Shown here: positions 56,747 to 64,000 of the stretch, one piece after another | Numbering within the stretch: position 1 is the stretch's first letter | How the letters are laid out: each line of letters starts with the position of its first letter | NCBI GenBank assembly: GCA_030424595.1 | Contig: JAUHWG010000012.1 | Location: 62,001 to 126,000, forward strand | From: Polyangia bacterium | GTDB lineage: Bacteria; Myxococcota_A; Polyangia; Nannocystales; Nannocystaceae | DNA length: 64,000 bases | Reading direction: 5' to 3' | The notes under the pieces: model-generated | What the model was told of the DNA's origin: nothing | Seen by the model: the letters and a program-made list of their open reading frames with translations, nothing else | Databases searched by the model: none | Made by a program: the position numbers and the translations under genes

Positions 56747-57955
56747 ATGCTTGTCGTCACCGACTCGGCACGGCAAGCTGACGAGGTGCTCGCCGCACTC
56801 CTCGCCATGCTGCTCGGGGCCGCGCCCGCTCCCCCCGCTCGACCGACGTGCGCGGCGATCCCGGTCGTCGGCCCGAGCGACGCGCCGATGCAGGTACGGT
56901 GGTTCTTCGATCCGGTGGTCGGCGGCAACCTCAACCTTTGGTTCGCCATCCGTCGACTTGTGGGGGACCTGGAGGGCGAGGTCTCGTTCGTCCCAGTGAT
57001 CGTCTCCAGCCCGACACACCGCTCGCCGGGTGAAGAACGGGTACGAGCATGGTTTACCGCGGTCGCCTGTCAGCAGCGCACAGAGAAGGCGCTCCGGCTG
57101 ATCGCCCGTGAGGGCACGGCGCGGATCAGCCGATGGTTGGAGGACGCGGAGGGTCAGCGGACGCTGGCCGCCGCGGTCGGTGTGTCCACGGATCGAGTGC
57201 GGCGCCGCGAGCTCGACCGCTTGATCGAGCTCGGGAGCGCAGAATTTCGCGCTCGCCTCCGGAGCTCGACCGGCCGCGTCGGACGGCCGCCAGCCTTCGC
57301 GATCACCGGCTCGGGTGCGTTCGAGGACGGGGCCCGGCTCGAGGCTGTTCGCCGAGCGCTCGAAGAGAGCAGGCGCGACGTCGTCCGCACACGCAGCACC
57401 GCCGCGATCCCCCGCAAAGGCGTCAGCCAACACCTCATCCGCCCGCCGGCGAGCGCAGGGATGCTCATCGGCGGTGTCGCCCTGCCACACCGCATCGTGA
57501 TCCTGGCCGAGCAGGAGGACCACCCCGACTTCCTGCTCCTCAACGCGGTGCTGGAGCTCCGGCGCCGCCGCCCGGGATGGTTCGCGGTTCACGTGATCGC
57601 CCGCGGGCAAACTCGCGCCGCCGATGACCTCCGCCGGCGCCTCTGTGCGGCGACCCAGCAGGGCCTCGAGCTCGACTACCTGCGCGTACTTACGCGGCGC
57701 GCGACACCCGAGGCCGCGGAGGCGCTGCGCACTTCACTCGACGAGAGCGTCGACGACAAGTCCTGCACCCCGTCCGACAATGAGGAAGACGCGCTCTCCG
57801 AGGGATCTCTCGCCCTGCCGAGCGGTCTGTGGCTCGACGGCGCAGTCCTCGGGCAGCGCGAATTGGCCAGGCTCGAGCGCGAGATTTTGCAGATCGAAGC
57901 CACCATCAGGTCTCTTGATGCCGTATTCTCGGCAGCAGCGCCTCCCGACCCCTAG
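56747..57955 (+). CDS. DsbA-like thioredoxin-fold protein without CXXC
   Basis: 402 aa. A hydrophobic segment (EVLAALLAMLLGAAPAPPA) may be a signal peptide. The next part has the opening of DsbA-type proteins (VVGPSDAPMQVRWFFDPVVGGNLNLWFAIRRL), but where CXXC is expected the sequence reads VGGN, so no disulfide chemistry is expected. A later PPAFAITG could be the cis-Pro loop. The second half (IVILAEQEDHPDFLLLNAVLELRRR) looks like a second, related domain. The fold call is tentative. It lies 59 nt upstream of the PP2C/cNMP gene. Confidence 0.6.
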   Translation: MLVVTDSARQADEVLAALLAMLLGAAPAPPARPTCAAIPVVGPSDAPMQVRWFFDPVVGGNLNLWFAIRRLVGDLEGEVSFVPVIVSSPTHRSPGEERVRAWFTAVACQQRTEKALRLIAREGTARISRWLEDAEGQRTLAAAVGVSTDRVRRRELDRLIELGSAEFRARLRSSTGRVGRPPAFAITGSGAFEDGARLEAVRRALEESRRDVVRTRSTAAIPRKGVSQHLIRPPASAGMLIGGVALPHRIVILAEQEDHPDFLLLNAVLELRRRRPGWFAVHVIARGQTRAADDLRRRLCAATQQGLELDYLRVLTRRATPEAAEALRTSLDESVDDKSCTPSDNEEDALSEGSLALPSGLWLDGAVLGQRELARLEREILQIEATIRSLDAVFSAAAPPDP

Positions 57956-58014
57956 CCCCCTAGCCTATCTGTTGGGAGGTCAAGGGCACTCGCACTCGGA
58001 ACCTATCGACCGCC

Positions 58015-59412
58015 ATGGAGATCAAGTACTGGGCAGCGACCGATGTTGGGCGCAAGCGGGCACACAACGAGGACAATTTCCTCGTCGACAAGAACCTGAA
58101 CCTCTTCGTCGTCGCTGATGGCATGGGGGGCCACGCCTCCGGCGAGGTCGCCAGCGCCGTCGCAGTCCAGACGATCCGCGACGTCATCTTCGCCGAGCGC
58201 CAGCTCCTCGAGGGCTTCGACGACGATGATCCCGGCGCCCACATCGAGATCAGCACGGTCCTCGAGTATGCGGTCCACGCTGCCTGCGCCGCGATCTTCC
58301 GCAAGGCGCAGCAGGAGCCCGAGAAGCGGGGGATGGGCACGACGGTCGTCAGCCTCCTCTTGGTCGGCAACCGCGGCTTCATCGCCTACGTCGGCGACAG
58401 CCGGATCTACCTGCTCCGCAACGGCATCGTCTACCCGCTCACCGAAGACCACAGCTTGATGAACGAGCTGATCCGCAGCGGCAAGCTCAACGCTGAGGAG
58501 TTCGCCGGCAGCCCCTACGCGAACTTCAAGAACGCGATGACCCGCGCCGTCGGCGTGCATGAGCACGTGGAGGTCGACATCCTCGACTTCGAGGTCCTGC
58601 CCGGCGACTCGTTCCTCCTCTGCTCCGACGGGCTCTACGAGTACCTCGAGGGCACGGACATCGCCGCGAACCTGGCCCTCTCCGACATCGAAGAGATCCC
58701 CGGCCGCTTCATCGACCTCGCCAACAGCCGCGGCGGCAAGGACAACATCACAGCCCTGGTGGTGCAGCTCCCTCACCAGCCCGACGACTCAGGTCGTGCG
58801 TCTGAGCTGAACTTCACCATCGAGACGCTCCGCCGCTTGCCGCTCCTGCGGCAGCTCAGCTACCAGCAGCTCTGCAAGATCATGACGGCGTCGAGGATGC
58901 GCCCCTTCGAGCGGCACGAGGTGATCAGCCGCAAGGGGACCCCCGGAGGAGAGCTCTCTGTAGTGCTCGAGGGATCGATCCACCTCACCCGCGACGGTGG
59001 CGAGTACGCGACGATCCACGCGGGGCAACACTTCGGCGAGATCGACCTCGTCGACACCAGCGACCGCAGCCTCACCGCCTCTGCGCTCTCCGACGGCCGG
59101 CTCTTGGTGATCGAGCGCCGCGACTTCTACGACATCCTCCATCGCGACACCCACCTCGCGGTCAAGCTGCTCTGGAACCTGAACCAGGAGCTGAGCACGC
59201 GCCTCCTCGAGACCACGGACGCGCTCCTCAAGGCGCGCTCCCACGTGCCGAGCGCTGAGATCTCCGAGGTCGACGCGGTCGACTACGAGGAGGTCGACGT
59301 CGAGGTCGCCGAGATCACCCAGGTCAAGAAGCGCGAGAGTGAAGAGATCGACGTCGAGCTCGACGAGGTCGAGGTCGAGGAGATCGAGGTCACGGAGCTG
59401 GAGGAGGTCTGA
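58015..59412 (+). CDS. PP2C phosphatase fused to a cyclic-nucleotide-binding domain
   Basis: 465 aa. Residues 1-245 are a PPM/PP2C Ser/Thr phosphatase with its metal-ligand motifs: RKRAHNEDNF, VVADGMGGHASGE, YVGDSRIYLL, LLCSDGLYEYL and GGKDNITALVV. Residues about 270-400 are a CAP/cNMP-binding domain (LPLLRQLSYQQLCKIM, ELSVVLEGSIHLTRDG, HFGEIDLVDTSDRSLTASA) that keeps the Glu and Arg used for the cyclic phosphate. The last 60 residues are an acidic repeat-like tail (EEIDVELDEVEVEEIEV). It probably reverses Ser/Thr phosphorylation in response to a nucleotide. The TGATG overlap couples it to cdd. Confidence 0.93.
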   Translation: MEIKYWAATDVGRKRAHNEDNFLVDKNLNLFVVADGMGGHASGEVASAVAVQTIRDVIFAERQLLEGFDDDDPGAHIEISTVLEYAVHAACAAIFRKAQQEPEKRGMGTTVVSLLLVGNRGFIAYVGDSRIYLLRNGIVYPLTEDHSLMNELIRSGKLNAEEFAGSPYANFKNAMTRAVGVHEHVEVDILDFEVLPGDSFLLCSDGLYEYLEGTDIAANLALSDIEEIPGRFIDLANSRGGKDNITALVVQLPHQPDDSGRASELNFTIETLRRLPLLRQLSYQQLCKIMTASRMRPFERHEVISRKGTPGGELSVVLEGSIHLTRDGGEYATIHAGQHFGEIDLVDTSDRSLTASALSDGRLLVIERRDFYDILHRDTHLAVKLLWNLNQELSTRLLETTDALLKARSHVPSAEISEVDAVDYEEVDVEVAEITQVKKRESEEIDVELDEVEVEEIEVTELEEV

Positions 59413-59855
59413 TGGACCCCTGTTCGGAAGATGATCTCGTCGCCGCCGCATGGGCCGCCCGGGAAGGCTCGTTGTGCACTTACTCCAAGTTTGCGGTCGG
59501 CGCCGTCCTCGAAGACGCGACGGGCAAGCTCTGGACCGGCGCCAACGTCGAGAACGCGAGCTACAACCTCGGGCTCTGCGCTGAGCGGGTCGCCCTCTAC
59601 TACGCCCTGACCCACGGAGCCTCGGGCTTTCGCCGGATCGCGGTCGTCGCAGACGCGGCCTCCCCCGTGCCGCCCTGCGGCGCCTGTCGTCAGGCGCTCC
59701 TCGAGTTCGCCCCCGACGCGACGCTCTCCCTCGAGAACCGCGCCGGTGAGCGGCAGCGCTACACCGTCCGCGAGCTCCTGCCGCACGCCTTCGAGGCGCA
59801 CCACCTGAACCACGACCTGAACCACGACCTGAACCACGACCTGAACCACGACTAG
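59412..59855 (+). CDS. cdd: Cytidine deaminase with a repeat-derived C-terminal tail
   Basis: 147 aa. Deaminates cytidine and deoxycytidine for pyrimidine salvage. The family motifs are intact: YSKFAVGAVLED, GANVENASYNLGLCAERVAL (zinc Cys and catalytic Glu), and VPPCGACRQALLEF (two zinc Cys). The small three-Cys form is the tetrameric bacterial type. After the fold the protein ends HHLNHDLNHDLNHDLNHD, encoded by four exact 12-bp repeats, which I do not know from other deaminases. ATG shares its A with the stop of the PP2C gene. Confidence 0.95.
   Translation: MDPCSEDDLVAAAWAAREGSLCTYSKFAVGAVLEDATGKLWTGANVENASYNLGLCAERVALYYALTHGASGFRRIAVVADAASPVPPCGACRQALLEFAPDATLSLENRAGERQRYTVRELLPHAFEAHHLNHDLNHDLNHDLNHD
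59805..59852 (+). repeat. Four exact 12-bp tandem repeats at the 3' end of cdd
   Basis: CTGAACCACGAC is repeated four times without mismatch, directly before the TAG stop, encoding Leu-Asn-His-Asp each time. Copy-number change would stay in frame. Confidence 0.97.
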
Positions 59856-59857
59856 GC

Positions 59858-59887
59858 GTGGGCGGCGGCCCGCGCTGGACCGCCCAC
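59858..59887. terminator. Hairpin between convergent cdd and valS
   Basis: GTGGGCGG (59858-59865) pairs perfectly with CCGCCCAC (59880-59887). It lies just after the cdd stop and before the end of valS, so it may act in both directions. No T-tract. Confidence 0.5.
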
Positions 59888-59909
59888 ACACGCGCAGGTC
59901 AGAGCCCGT

Positions 59910-62678
59910 CTAGTCCGCGGACTCGCCGCTGAGGCGAGCTGCTGTCGCCCGAAGCATCTCGAGGATCGCGGCGATCTCCGCGACCCTAGCCCGGTCCTTC
60001 GCGACGACCTCCGCCGGCGCCCGCTCGAGGAATTTCGGATTTTGCAGCTTCCGCTCGAGGCTCGCCGAGTCCTTCTCGTGCTTGGCGATCTCCTTGGCGA
60101 GGCGGGCTCGCTCAGCCTCGATGTCGATCACCCCCGCCAAAGGCAGGATGACCTCGACGCCGGGGACGACCTCGGAGATCGACTCGCGCGGAGGTACTTC
60201 GTCCGCCGCGAGAACTCGAACCCCAGAGAGCCGCGCGAGGAAGCAGATCTGCTCCTGCATGCTCTCGATCGCGGCGGACTCAGCCGCCCCAGCGCGGACG
60301 ACGACGTCGACCCGCTTGCCGAGCGAGAGCTTGACCTTCGCCTTGAGCGAGCGCGCCGCAGTGACCACGTCGATCACAACGTTCACCTCAGCGGCAGCGC
60401 TCGCCGTGGCGGGCGCTCTGAGGACCGCGTCGACCACCGCGAAGCCGTCGACCATCGTCGCCGGACGCCGGGCCTCACCTTCACCGGACCAGGTCGCGAC
60501 CGCCGGGTACGTCGCGATCATCACGGACCGCGGCGCGCCTTCGCTGCGCGGCAGCTGCTGCCAGAGCTCCTCCGTGATGAAGGGGATGAAGGGGTGGAGC
60601 ATCCGCAGGATCAGATCAAACGCGGTGACTAGCGCGCCCTGGGTCGCCTGTCGCGTCGCTGGCTCTGCCGAGTCGCCGAGGCCGATCTTCGCCAGCTCCA
60701 AGTACCAGTCGCAGAACTCGCCCCAGACGAACTGGTAGACCGCGTGGGCCGCGAGATCGAGGCGGAAGTCGTTGAGATGCTCGGCGACCTCCGCCGAGAC
60801 CACGACAGCCCTGGCGAGGATCCATCGATCCGGCGCAGAGAGCCCAGACACACCGTCTGGATCGAGCATCGCCGCGTCGAACGCAGCCCGATCGAAGCCA
60901 TCGAGGTTCATCTGGACGAAGCGCGCGGCGTTCCACAGCTTGTTGCAGAAGTTGCGATAGCCCTCGACGCGGGCCCGCGAGAAGATGATCCCTTGATCCT
61001 GGCCGCCCATCGTCGCCAGGTAGAAGCGCAGCGCGTCCGCACCGTAGCTGTCCACCAGCTCGACTGGATCGACGACGTTGCCCTTCGTCTTGGACATCTT
61101 CCGCCCGTCCTCACCGAGCACCATGCTGTGGAGGAAGACCGACTTGAAGGGCACCTTCCCGCCGAAGTGAATGCCGAACATCATCATCCGGGCGACCCAG
61201 AAGAAGAGGATGTCCCAGCCGGTCTCGAGGAGCGCGGTCGGGTAGAAGCGCTCTAGATCGGCGCTCTGCTCCGGCCAACCGAGGGTCGTCAGCGGCCACA
61301 GCCCCGACGAGAACCACGTGTCGAGCACGTCCTCGTCCTGCGCTATCGACGTCGACCCGCAGTGGCTACAGACGGTCGGGTCTTCGCGACCAACGGTGAT
61401 CCCAGAGCACTGAGAGCAGTGCCACGCCGGGATTCGGTGACCCCACCAGAGCTGACGCGAGATGCACCAGTCGTGGATGTTGTCCATCCAGCGGTAGAAG
61501 TCCTGGGTCCGATACTCGGGATAGAAGCGGGTCTCCCCCGCCCTCACCGCGTCCGTCGCAGCCTTCGCCATCGTCCCGACGTTGACGAACCACTGATCCG
61601 AGGGGAGCGGCTCGACGATCACGTCTGTGCGCTGGGAGTAGCCCACGTTCATCTTGTGAGGCTCGACCTTGACCAGCAGCCCCTGGTCGCGAAGCTCCGC
61701 GACCACCGCCTCGCGGGCCTGGACGACCGTCATCCCGCAGAAGCGCTCAGGCGCCGGCCCCTGGATCTTGCCGTCCTTGCCGATGATCGAGATGACCTCG
61801 AGATCGTGGCGTTTGCCGGTCTCAAAGTCGTTGAAGTCGTGAGCCGGCGTGACCTTCACCGCGCCGGTCCCAAAGGCCATGTCGACGAGGATCGCGTCGC
61901 CGACGATCGGGATCCGACGCCCCGTCAGCGGCAGGATCACGTGCTTGCCGATGAGCTCCTGATAGCGAGGATCCTCCGGGTGCACCGCGACTCCGCTGTC
62001 GCCGAGCATCGTCTCAGGGCGGGTCGTCGCGACCACCAGGCTCCGCGCCTCGCCCTCGACGGGATAGGAGACGTGCCAGAGGTTGCCGTCGACCTCGCGG
62101 TGCTCCACCTCGAGGTCGCTGAGCGCCGTCTGCGAGGCCCAGTCCCAGTTGATCAGCCGATATGCCCGGTAGACCAGGCCCTCCTCGAAGAGACGACAGA
62201 ACGCCTCGCGGACGGCCCGAGACGAGACCTCGTCCATCGTGAAACGGGCACGTTTCCAGTCGAGCGAAGCGCCGAGCGCCTCATGCTGGCTGTCGATGAT
62301 CCCGCCGTGCTCCCGCGTCCAGCTCCAGACCTCTTCGAGGAATCGGTCACGGCCGAGCTCGACCCGCGAGGTCCCCTCGTTGGCGAGCTTGCGCTCGACC
62401 ATCACCTGCGTGGCAATGCCGGCGTGATCGGTCCCCGGCAGCCAGAGCGCCGGGTGCCCCGACATCCGCTTCCAACGGACCAGGGAGTCCTGAACCGTGG
62501 CCGTCAGCGCGTGCCCCATGTGGAGCCGGCCGGTGACGTTCGGCGGCGGCAGAACGACGGTGTAGGCTTCGCGATCAGACGCAGACGGCTCGAAGAGGCC
62601 CGCGTCTTGCCAGTAGCGGTACCACTTCGCCTCGACCGCCTGAGGATCGTACACGGAGTTCAGTTTTTCCATAACCAT
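59910..62678 (-). CDS. valS: Valine--tRNA ligase
   Basis: 922 aa, normal for ValRS. Class I signatures: [14 protein letters not shown] (HIGH) near residue 48-61 and KMSKTKGN (KMSKS) in the second half of the catalytic core. The CP1 editing domain is present ([29 protein letters not shown]). A zinc-type cysteine cluster [22 protein letters not shown] lies before [16 protein letters not shown]. The C-terminal Val-type coiled coil is visible ([29 protein letters not shown]). ATG 62678 or the ATG two codons later could be used. A stand-alone gene with a possible terminator shared with cdd. Confidence 0.97.
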   Translation of the reverse strand: MVMEKLNSVYDPQAVEAKWYRYWQDAGLFEPSASDREAYTVVLPPPNVTGRLHMGHALTATVQDSLVRWKRMSGHPALWLPGTDHAGIATQVMVERKLANEGTSRVELGRDRFLEEVWSWTREHGGIIDSQHEALGASLDWKRARFTMDEVSSRAVREAFCRLFEEGLVYRAYRLINWDWASQTALSDLEVEHREVDGNLWHVSYPVEGEARSLVVATTRPETMLGDSGVAVHPEDPRYQELIGKHVILPLTGRRIPIVGDAILVDMAFGTGAVKVTPAHDFNDFETGKRHDLEVISIIGKDGKIQGPAPERFCGMTVVQAREAVVAELRDQGLLVKVEPHKMNVGYSQRTDVIVEPLPSDQWFVNVGTMAKAATDAVRAGETRFYPEYRTQDFYRWMDNIHDWCISRQLWWGHRIPAWHCSQCSGITVGREDPTVCSHCGSTSIAQDEDVLDTWFSSGLWPLTTLGWPEQSADLERFYPTALLETGWDILFFWVARMMMFGIHFGGKVPFKSVFLHSMVLGEDGRKMSKTKGNVVDPVELVDSYGADALRFYLATMGGQDQGIIFSRARVEGYRNFCNKLWNAARFVQMNLDGFDRAAFDAAMLDPDGVSGLSAPDRWILARAVVVSAEVAEHLNDFRLDLAAHAVYQFVWGEFCDWYLELAKIGLGDSAEPATRQATQGALVTAFDLILRMLHPFIPFITEELWQQLPRSEGAPRSVMIATYPAVATWSGEGEARRPATMVDGFAVVDAVLRAPATASAAAEVNVVIDVVTAARSLKAKVKLSLGKRVDVVVRAGAAESAAIESMQEQICFLARLSGVRVLAADEVPPRESISEVVPGVEVILPLAGVIDIEAERARLAKEIAKHEKDSASLERKLQNPKFLERAPAEVVAKDRARVAEIAAILEMLRATAARLSGESAD

Positions 62679-62726
62679 ATGAGAGCCGCCCCTTTACGAG
62701 GCGGCGCTTCCATCCATGGAGTTGTG

Positions 62727-62745
62727 CGGCCGCCATGCGGCCGCC
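62727..62745 (-). terminator. GCGGCCGC-CAT-GCGGCCGC hairpin after the response-regulator gene
   Basis: Two copies of the self-complementary octamer GCGGCCGC separated by CAT form a perfect 8-bp stem 12 nt after the stop of the response-regulator gene. No T-tract; may be a terminator or a 3'-end stabiliser. Confidence 0.4.
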
Positions 62746-62757
62746 GTCGACGTCCCT

Positions 62758-63558
62758 CTAGTTCGCCTGCTGGGCGCGGATGATCTGCTCGGCGAGATCC
62801 GGGACGACTTCCCAGACCACCTGCTCGACCACCTCGCGGCTCAGCGAGACTAGCGCTGCGGCGGTCTTCGGATCGATGCCCTCGATCGACTGACCCTCGC
62901 TGAGGCGCTTCAGGATCCCAGCCGTCGGCGCGTGCGCCGGGGTGAAGGGGATCGGCATCACGATCGGGATGTTCCCCGAGGAGGGCGGCGCCGCAGCGGG
63001 CTTGCTCGCCACCGGACGCGGCGCGACGGGGGAGACCCGAGGACGCGGCGAGGGCTTCGCGATCGGCTTTGCCGCGGGCTTCGCCGCCACCGGGCGAGGC
63101 GTCGGCGCGGGCTTGGCCGCCACGGGGCGAGGCGTCGGCGCAGGCTTGGCCGCCGCGGGCTTCGCTGCCGCAGGCTTGGACGCACCTGCCCCAGAGGTCA
63201 GGCTCGCGACCTTCTGGATGAGCTCGCTCGTGTCGAAGGGCTTTGTGATCGCACCGTCAGCACCACAGGCCTCGATCGCAGCGTTATCAACGCCGGTCTG
63301 ATTTGAGACCATGATGATCACGGGCGTGCTCGCCGTCGCCGAGTCGGCCTTAAGGGCACGACACACGTCGTAGCCGGAGGGCTCTCCGTCGGCGAGGACA
63401 GCGTCGACCAGGACGATGTCTGATCCCTGCTTCTTCGCACGGGCCACGGCCTCTGAGCCCTTGCTCACCGCCACAACATCACCGTCCTCAGCTTGGAAGG
63501 TGATCTTGATGGCGAGCCGCATCGTCTTGCTGTCGTCGATCGCTAGGATTTTGGTCAT
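62758..63558 (-). CDS. Response regulator with Ala/Pro/Lys linker and C-terminal helical domain
   Basis: 266 aa. The receiver domain (1-120) has acidic pocket DD at 8-9, phospho-acceptor Asp in VLVDAVLADG, and Lys in ITKPFD. Next come about 75 residues of Ala/Pro/Lys/Arg linker with KPAPTPRPVAA repeated twice. The C-terminus (SLSREVVEQVVWEVVPDLAEQIIR) matches a short motif seen in receiver proteins of Myxococcota and Geobacter-type bacteria; its role is unknown. There is no DNA-binding or enzymatic output domain. ATG 63558 has AAGGAG upstream; an in-frame start at 63591 would add 11 residues. Confidence 0.88.
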   Translation of the reverse strand: MTKILAIDDSKTMRLAIKITFQAEDGDVVAVSKGSEAVARAKKQGSDIVLVDAVLADGEPSGYDVCRALKADSATASTPVIIMVSNQTGVDNAAIEACGADGAITKPFDTSELIQKVASLTSGAGASKPAAAKPAAAKPAPTPRPVAAKPAPTPRPVAAKPAAKPIAKPSPRPRVSPVAPRPVASKPAAAPPSSGNIPIVMPIPFTPAHAPTAGILKRLSEGQSIEGIDPKTAAALVSLSREVVEQVVWEVVPDLAEQIIRAQQAN

Positions 63559-63589
63559 ACACCAGCTCCTTGGGGTACGAACACGTACC

Positions 63590-64000
63590 ATGGAGGTCGT
63601 GAGCCGGTCAACGAAAGGGTTGTCCGCGAGGGAACTCGGGGACCTCGTAGACGCTCTTGAGGGGGAGATCGTCCTCCGCTATGCGACCGGTCAGCGCGTC
63701 CTCGATCTCGGCCACGGATCGCCCGAGATCGCCCAATGGGCGCGTCGCGTCAGCGAATCGCTCACAGTGAGCCCGCGCGAGCAGTGGCGACCCCAGGCGG
63801 ACGGCAGCCTCCACCCGCTACTCCCCGCTGAGGCCTTCGACGTCGTCGTCTGCCTCCGGACCTTCTCTCACCTCGGGACGGACCCTGAAACGTCGCTCAC
63901 CGCGGCACGCTCGCTGCTGGAGGAGGCCGCCCAGGCGACGGTCGTCGGCGGGCATGTCCTCGTCGAGATCGACAACCCTCGGAGCCTGCGCGGCCTCGCG
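63590..64000 (+). CDS. SAM-dependent methyltransferase-like protein (partial, 3' end beyond window)
   Basis: At least 137 residues, open to the window end. The frame begins MEVVSRSTKGLSARELGDLVDALEGEIVL and contains RVLDLGHGSPEIAQWAR, the nucleotide-binding loop of class I methyltransferases, and later AFDVVVCLRTFSHLGTD and VVGGHVLVEIDNPRSLRGL, the strand 4 and 5 positions. The first acidic residue (Asp in VLDLG) is present. Substrate cannot be inferred. Start is ATG 63590; GTG 63599 is possible. Divergent from the response regulator with only 31 nt between start codons. Confidence 0.7.
   Translation, partial: MEVVSRSTKGLSARELGDLVDALEGEIVLRYATGQRVLDLGHGSPEIAQWARRVSESLTVSPREQWRPQADGSLHPLLPAEAFDVVVCLRTFSHLGTDPETSLTAARSLLEEAAQATVVGGHVLVEIDNPRSLRGLA

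Noticed and set aside
62727..62745. Tandem NotI octamers as an origin or attachment site
   Set aside because: They form a simple hairpin after a gene. There are no DnaA boxes, no AT-rich region, and no integrase nearby.
63608..63814. Short minus-strand frame near the right end
   Set aside because: The plus strand carries a methyltransferase nucleotide-binding motif over the same bases, and the short frame has no domain.

Overview
The window is a very GC-rich bacterial chromosome segment. The gene content points to Myxococcota, most likely the Polyangia/Nannocystaceae side. This is inferred from gene content alone, since no rRNA is present. The clues are a cysteine-rich lipoprotein on a long Ser/Thr/Gly linker, tandem myxobacterial-type outer-membrane barrels, two giant TPR proteins, HEAT-repeat proteins, a Ser/Thr kinase fused to a sigma-54 activator, and a PP2C phosphatase fused to a cyclic-nucleotide-binding domain. 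I found no tRNA, rRNA, CRISPR array, insertion sequence, prophage or replication origin.

Layout. 1-2668 (minus) is the end of a chemotaxis operon (cheA, cheW and the first codons of another gene). 2828-7222 (minus) is housekeeping: cmk and rpsA, a rho-independent terminator, then ribH, nusB and a stand-alone leucyl-aminopeptidase N-domain protein. 7342-9526 (plus) holds a DUF4266/DUF3570 pair, a roadblock-like reading frame with no visible start codon, and a ferredoxin. 9584-11666 carries two flippase-like membrane proteins. smc and ftsY are divergent at 11751-16778. 17130-20901 holds two outer-membrane barrels, a lipoprotein behind a textbook sigma-54 promoter, and the cysteine-rich lipoprotein. 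21059-25915 is the kinase/sigma-54 fusion. 26129-30574 (minus) holds a HARE-HTH protein, lipB, a HEAT lipoprotein and a barrel protein. 30674-34787 has an ATP-grasp ligase, a metallophosphoesterase and a CpXC/HEAT protein. 34834-45303 (plus) has a small conserved protein and the two giant TPR proteins.

The most unusual block is 45562-53405 (minus), five tightly packed genes: a PhnD-like periplasmic binding protein, two lipoproteins of TPR or TPR-like type, a lipoprotein with a sulfatase fold whose catalytic residues appear to be replaced, and an unknown protein. No transporter or hydrolase partner lies beside them. 53668-55371 is an ECF sigma factor between a DUF6249-like membrane protein and a likely membrane anti-sigma factor. 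After several small envelope genes come the PP2C/cNMP fusion with cdd (cdd ends in a fourfold 12-bp repeat), then valS, a response regulator and a methyltransferase cut by the window edge.

Regulation visible in the sequence: one perfect GG-N10-GC sigma-54 promoter (19359-19374), an inverted repeat over the likely promoter of the kinase/sigma-54 gene, a palindrome over the ferredoxin -35 element, ATGA or TGATG stop/start overlaps that imply translational coupling, and hairpins between most convergent gene pairs.
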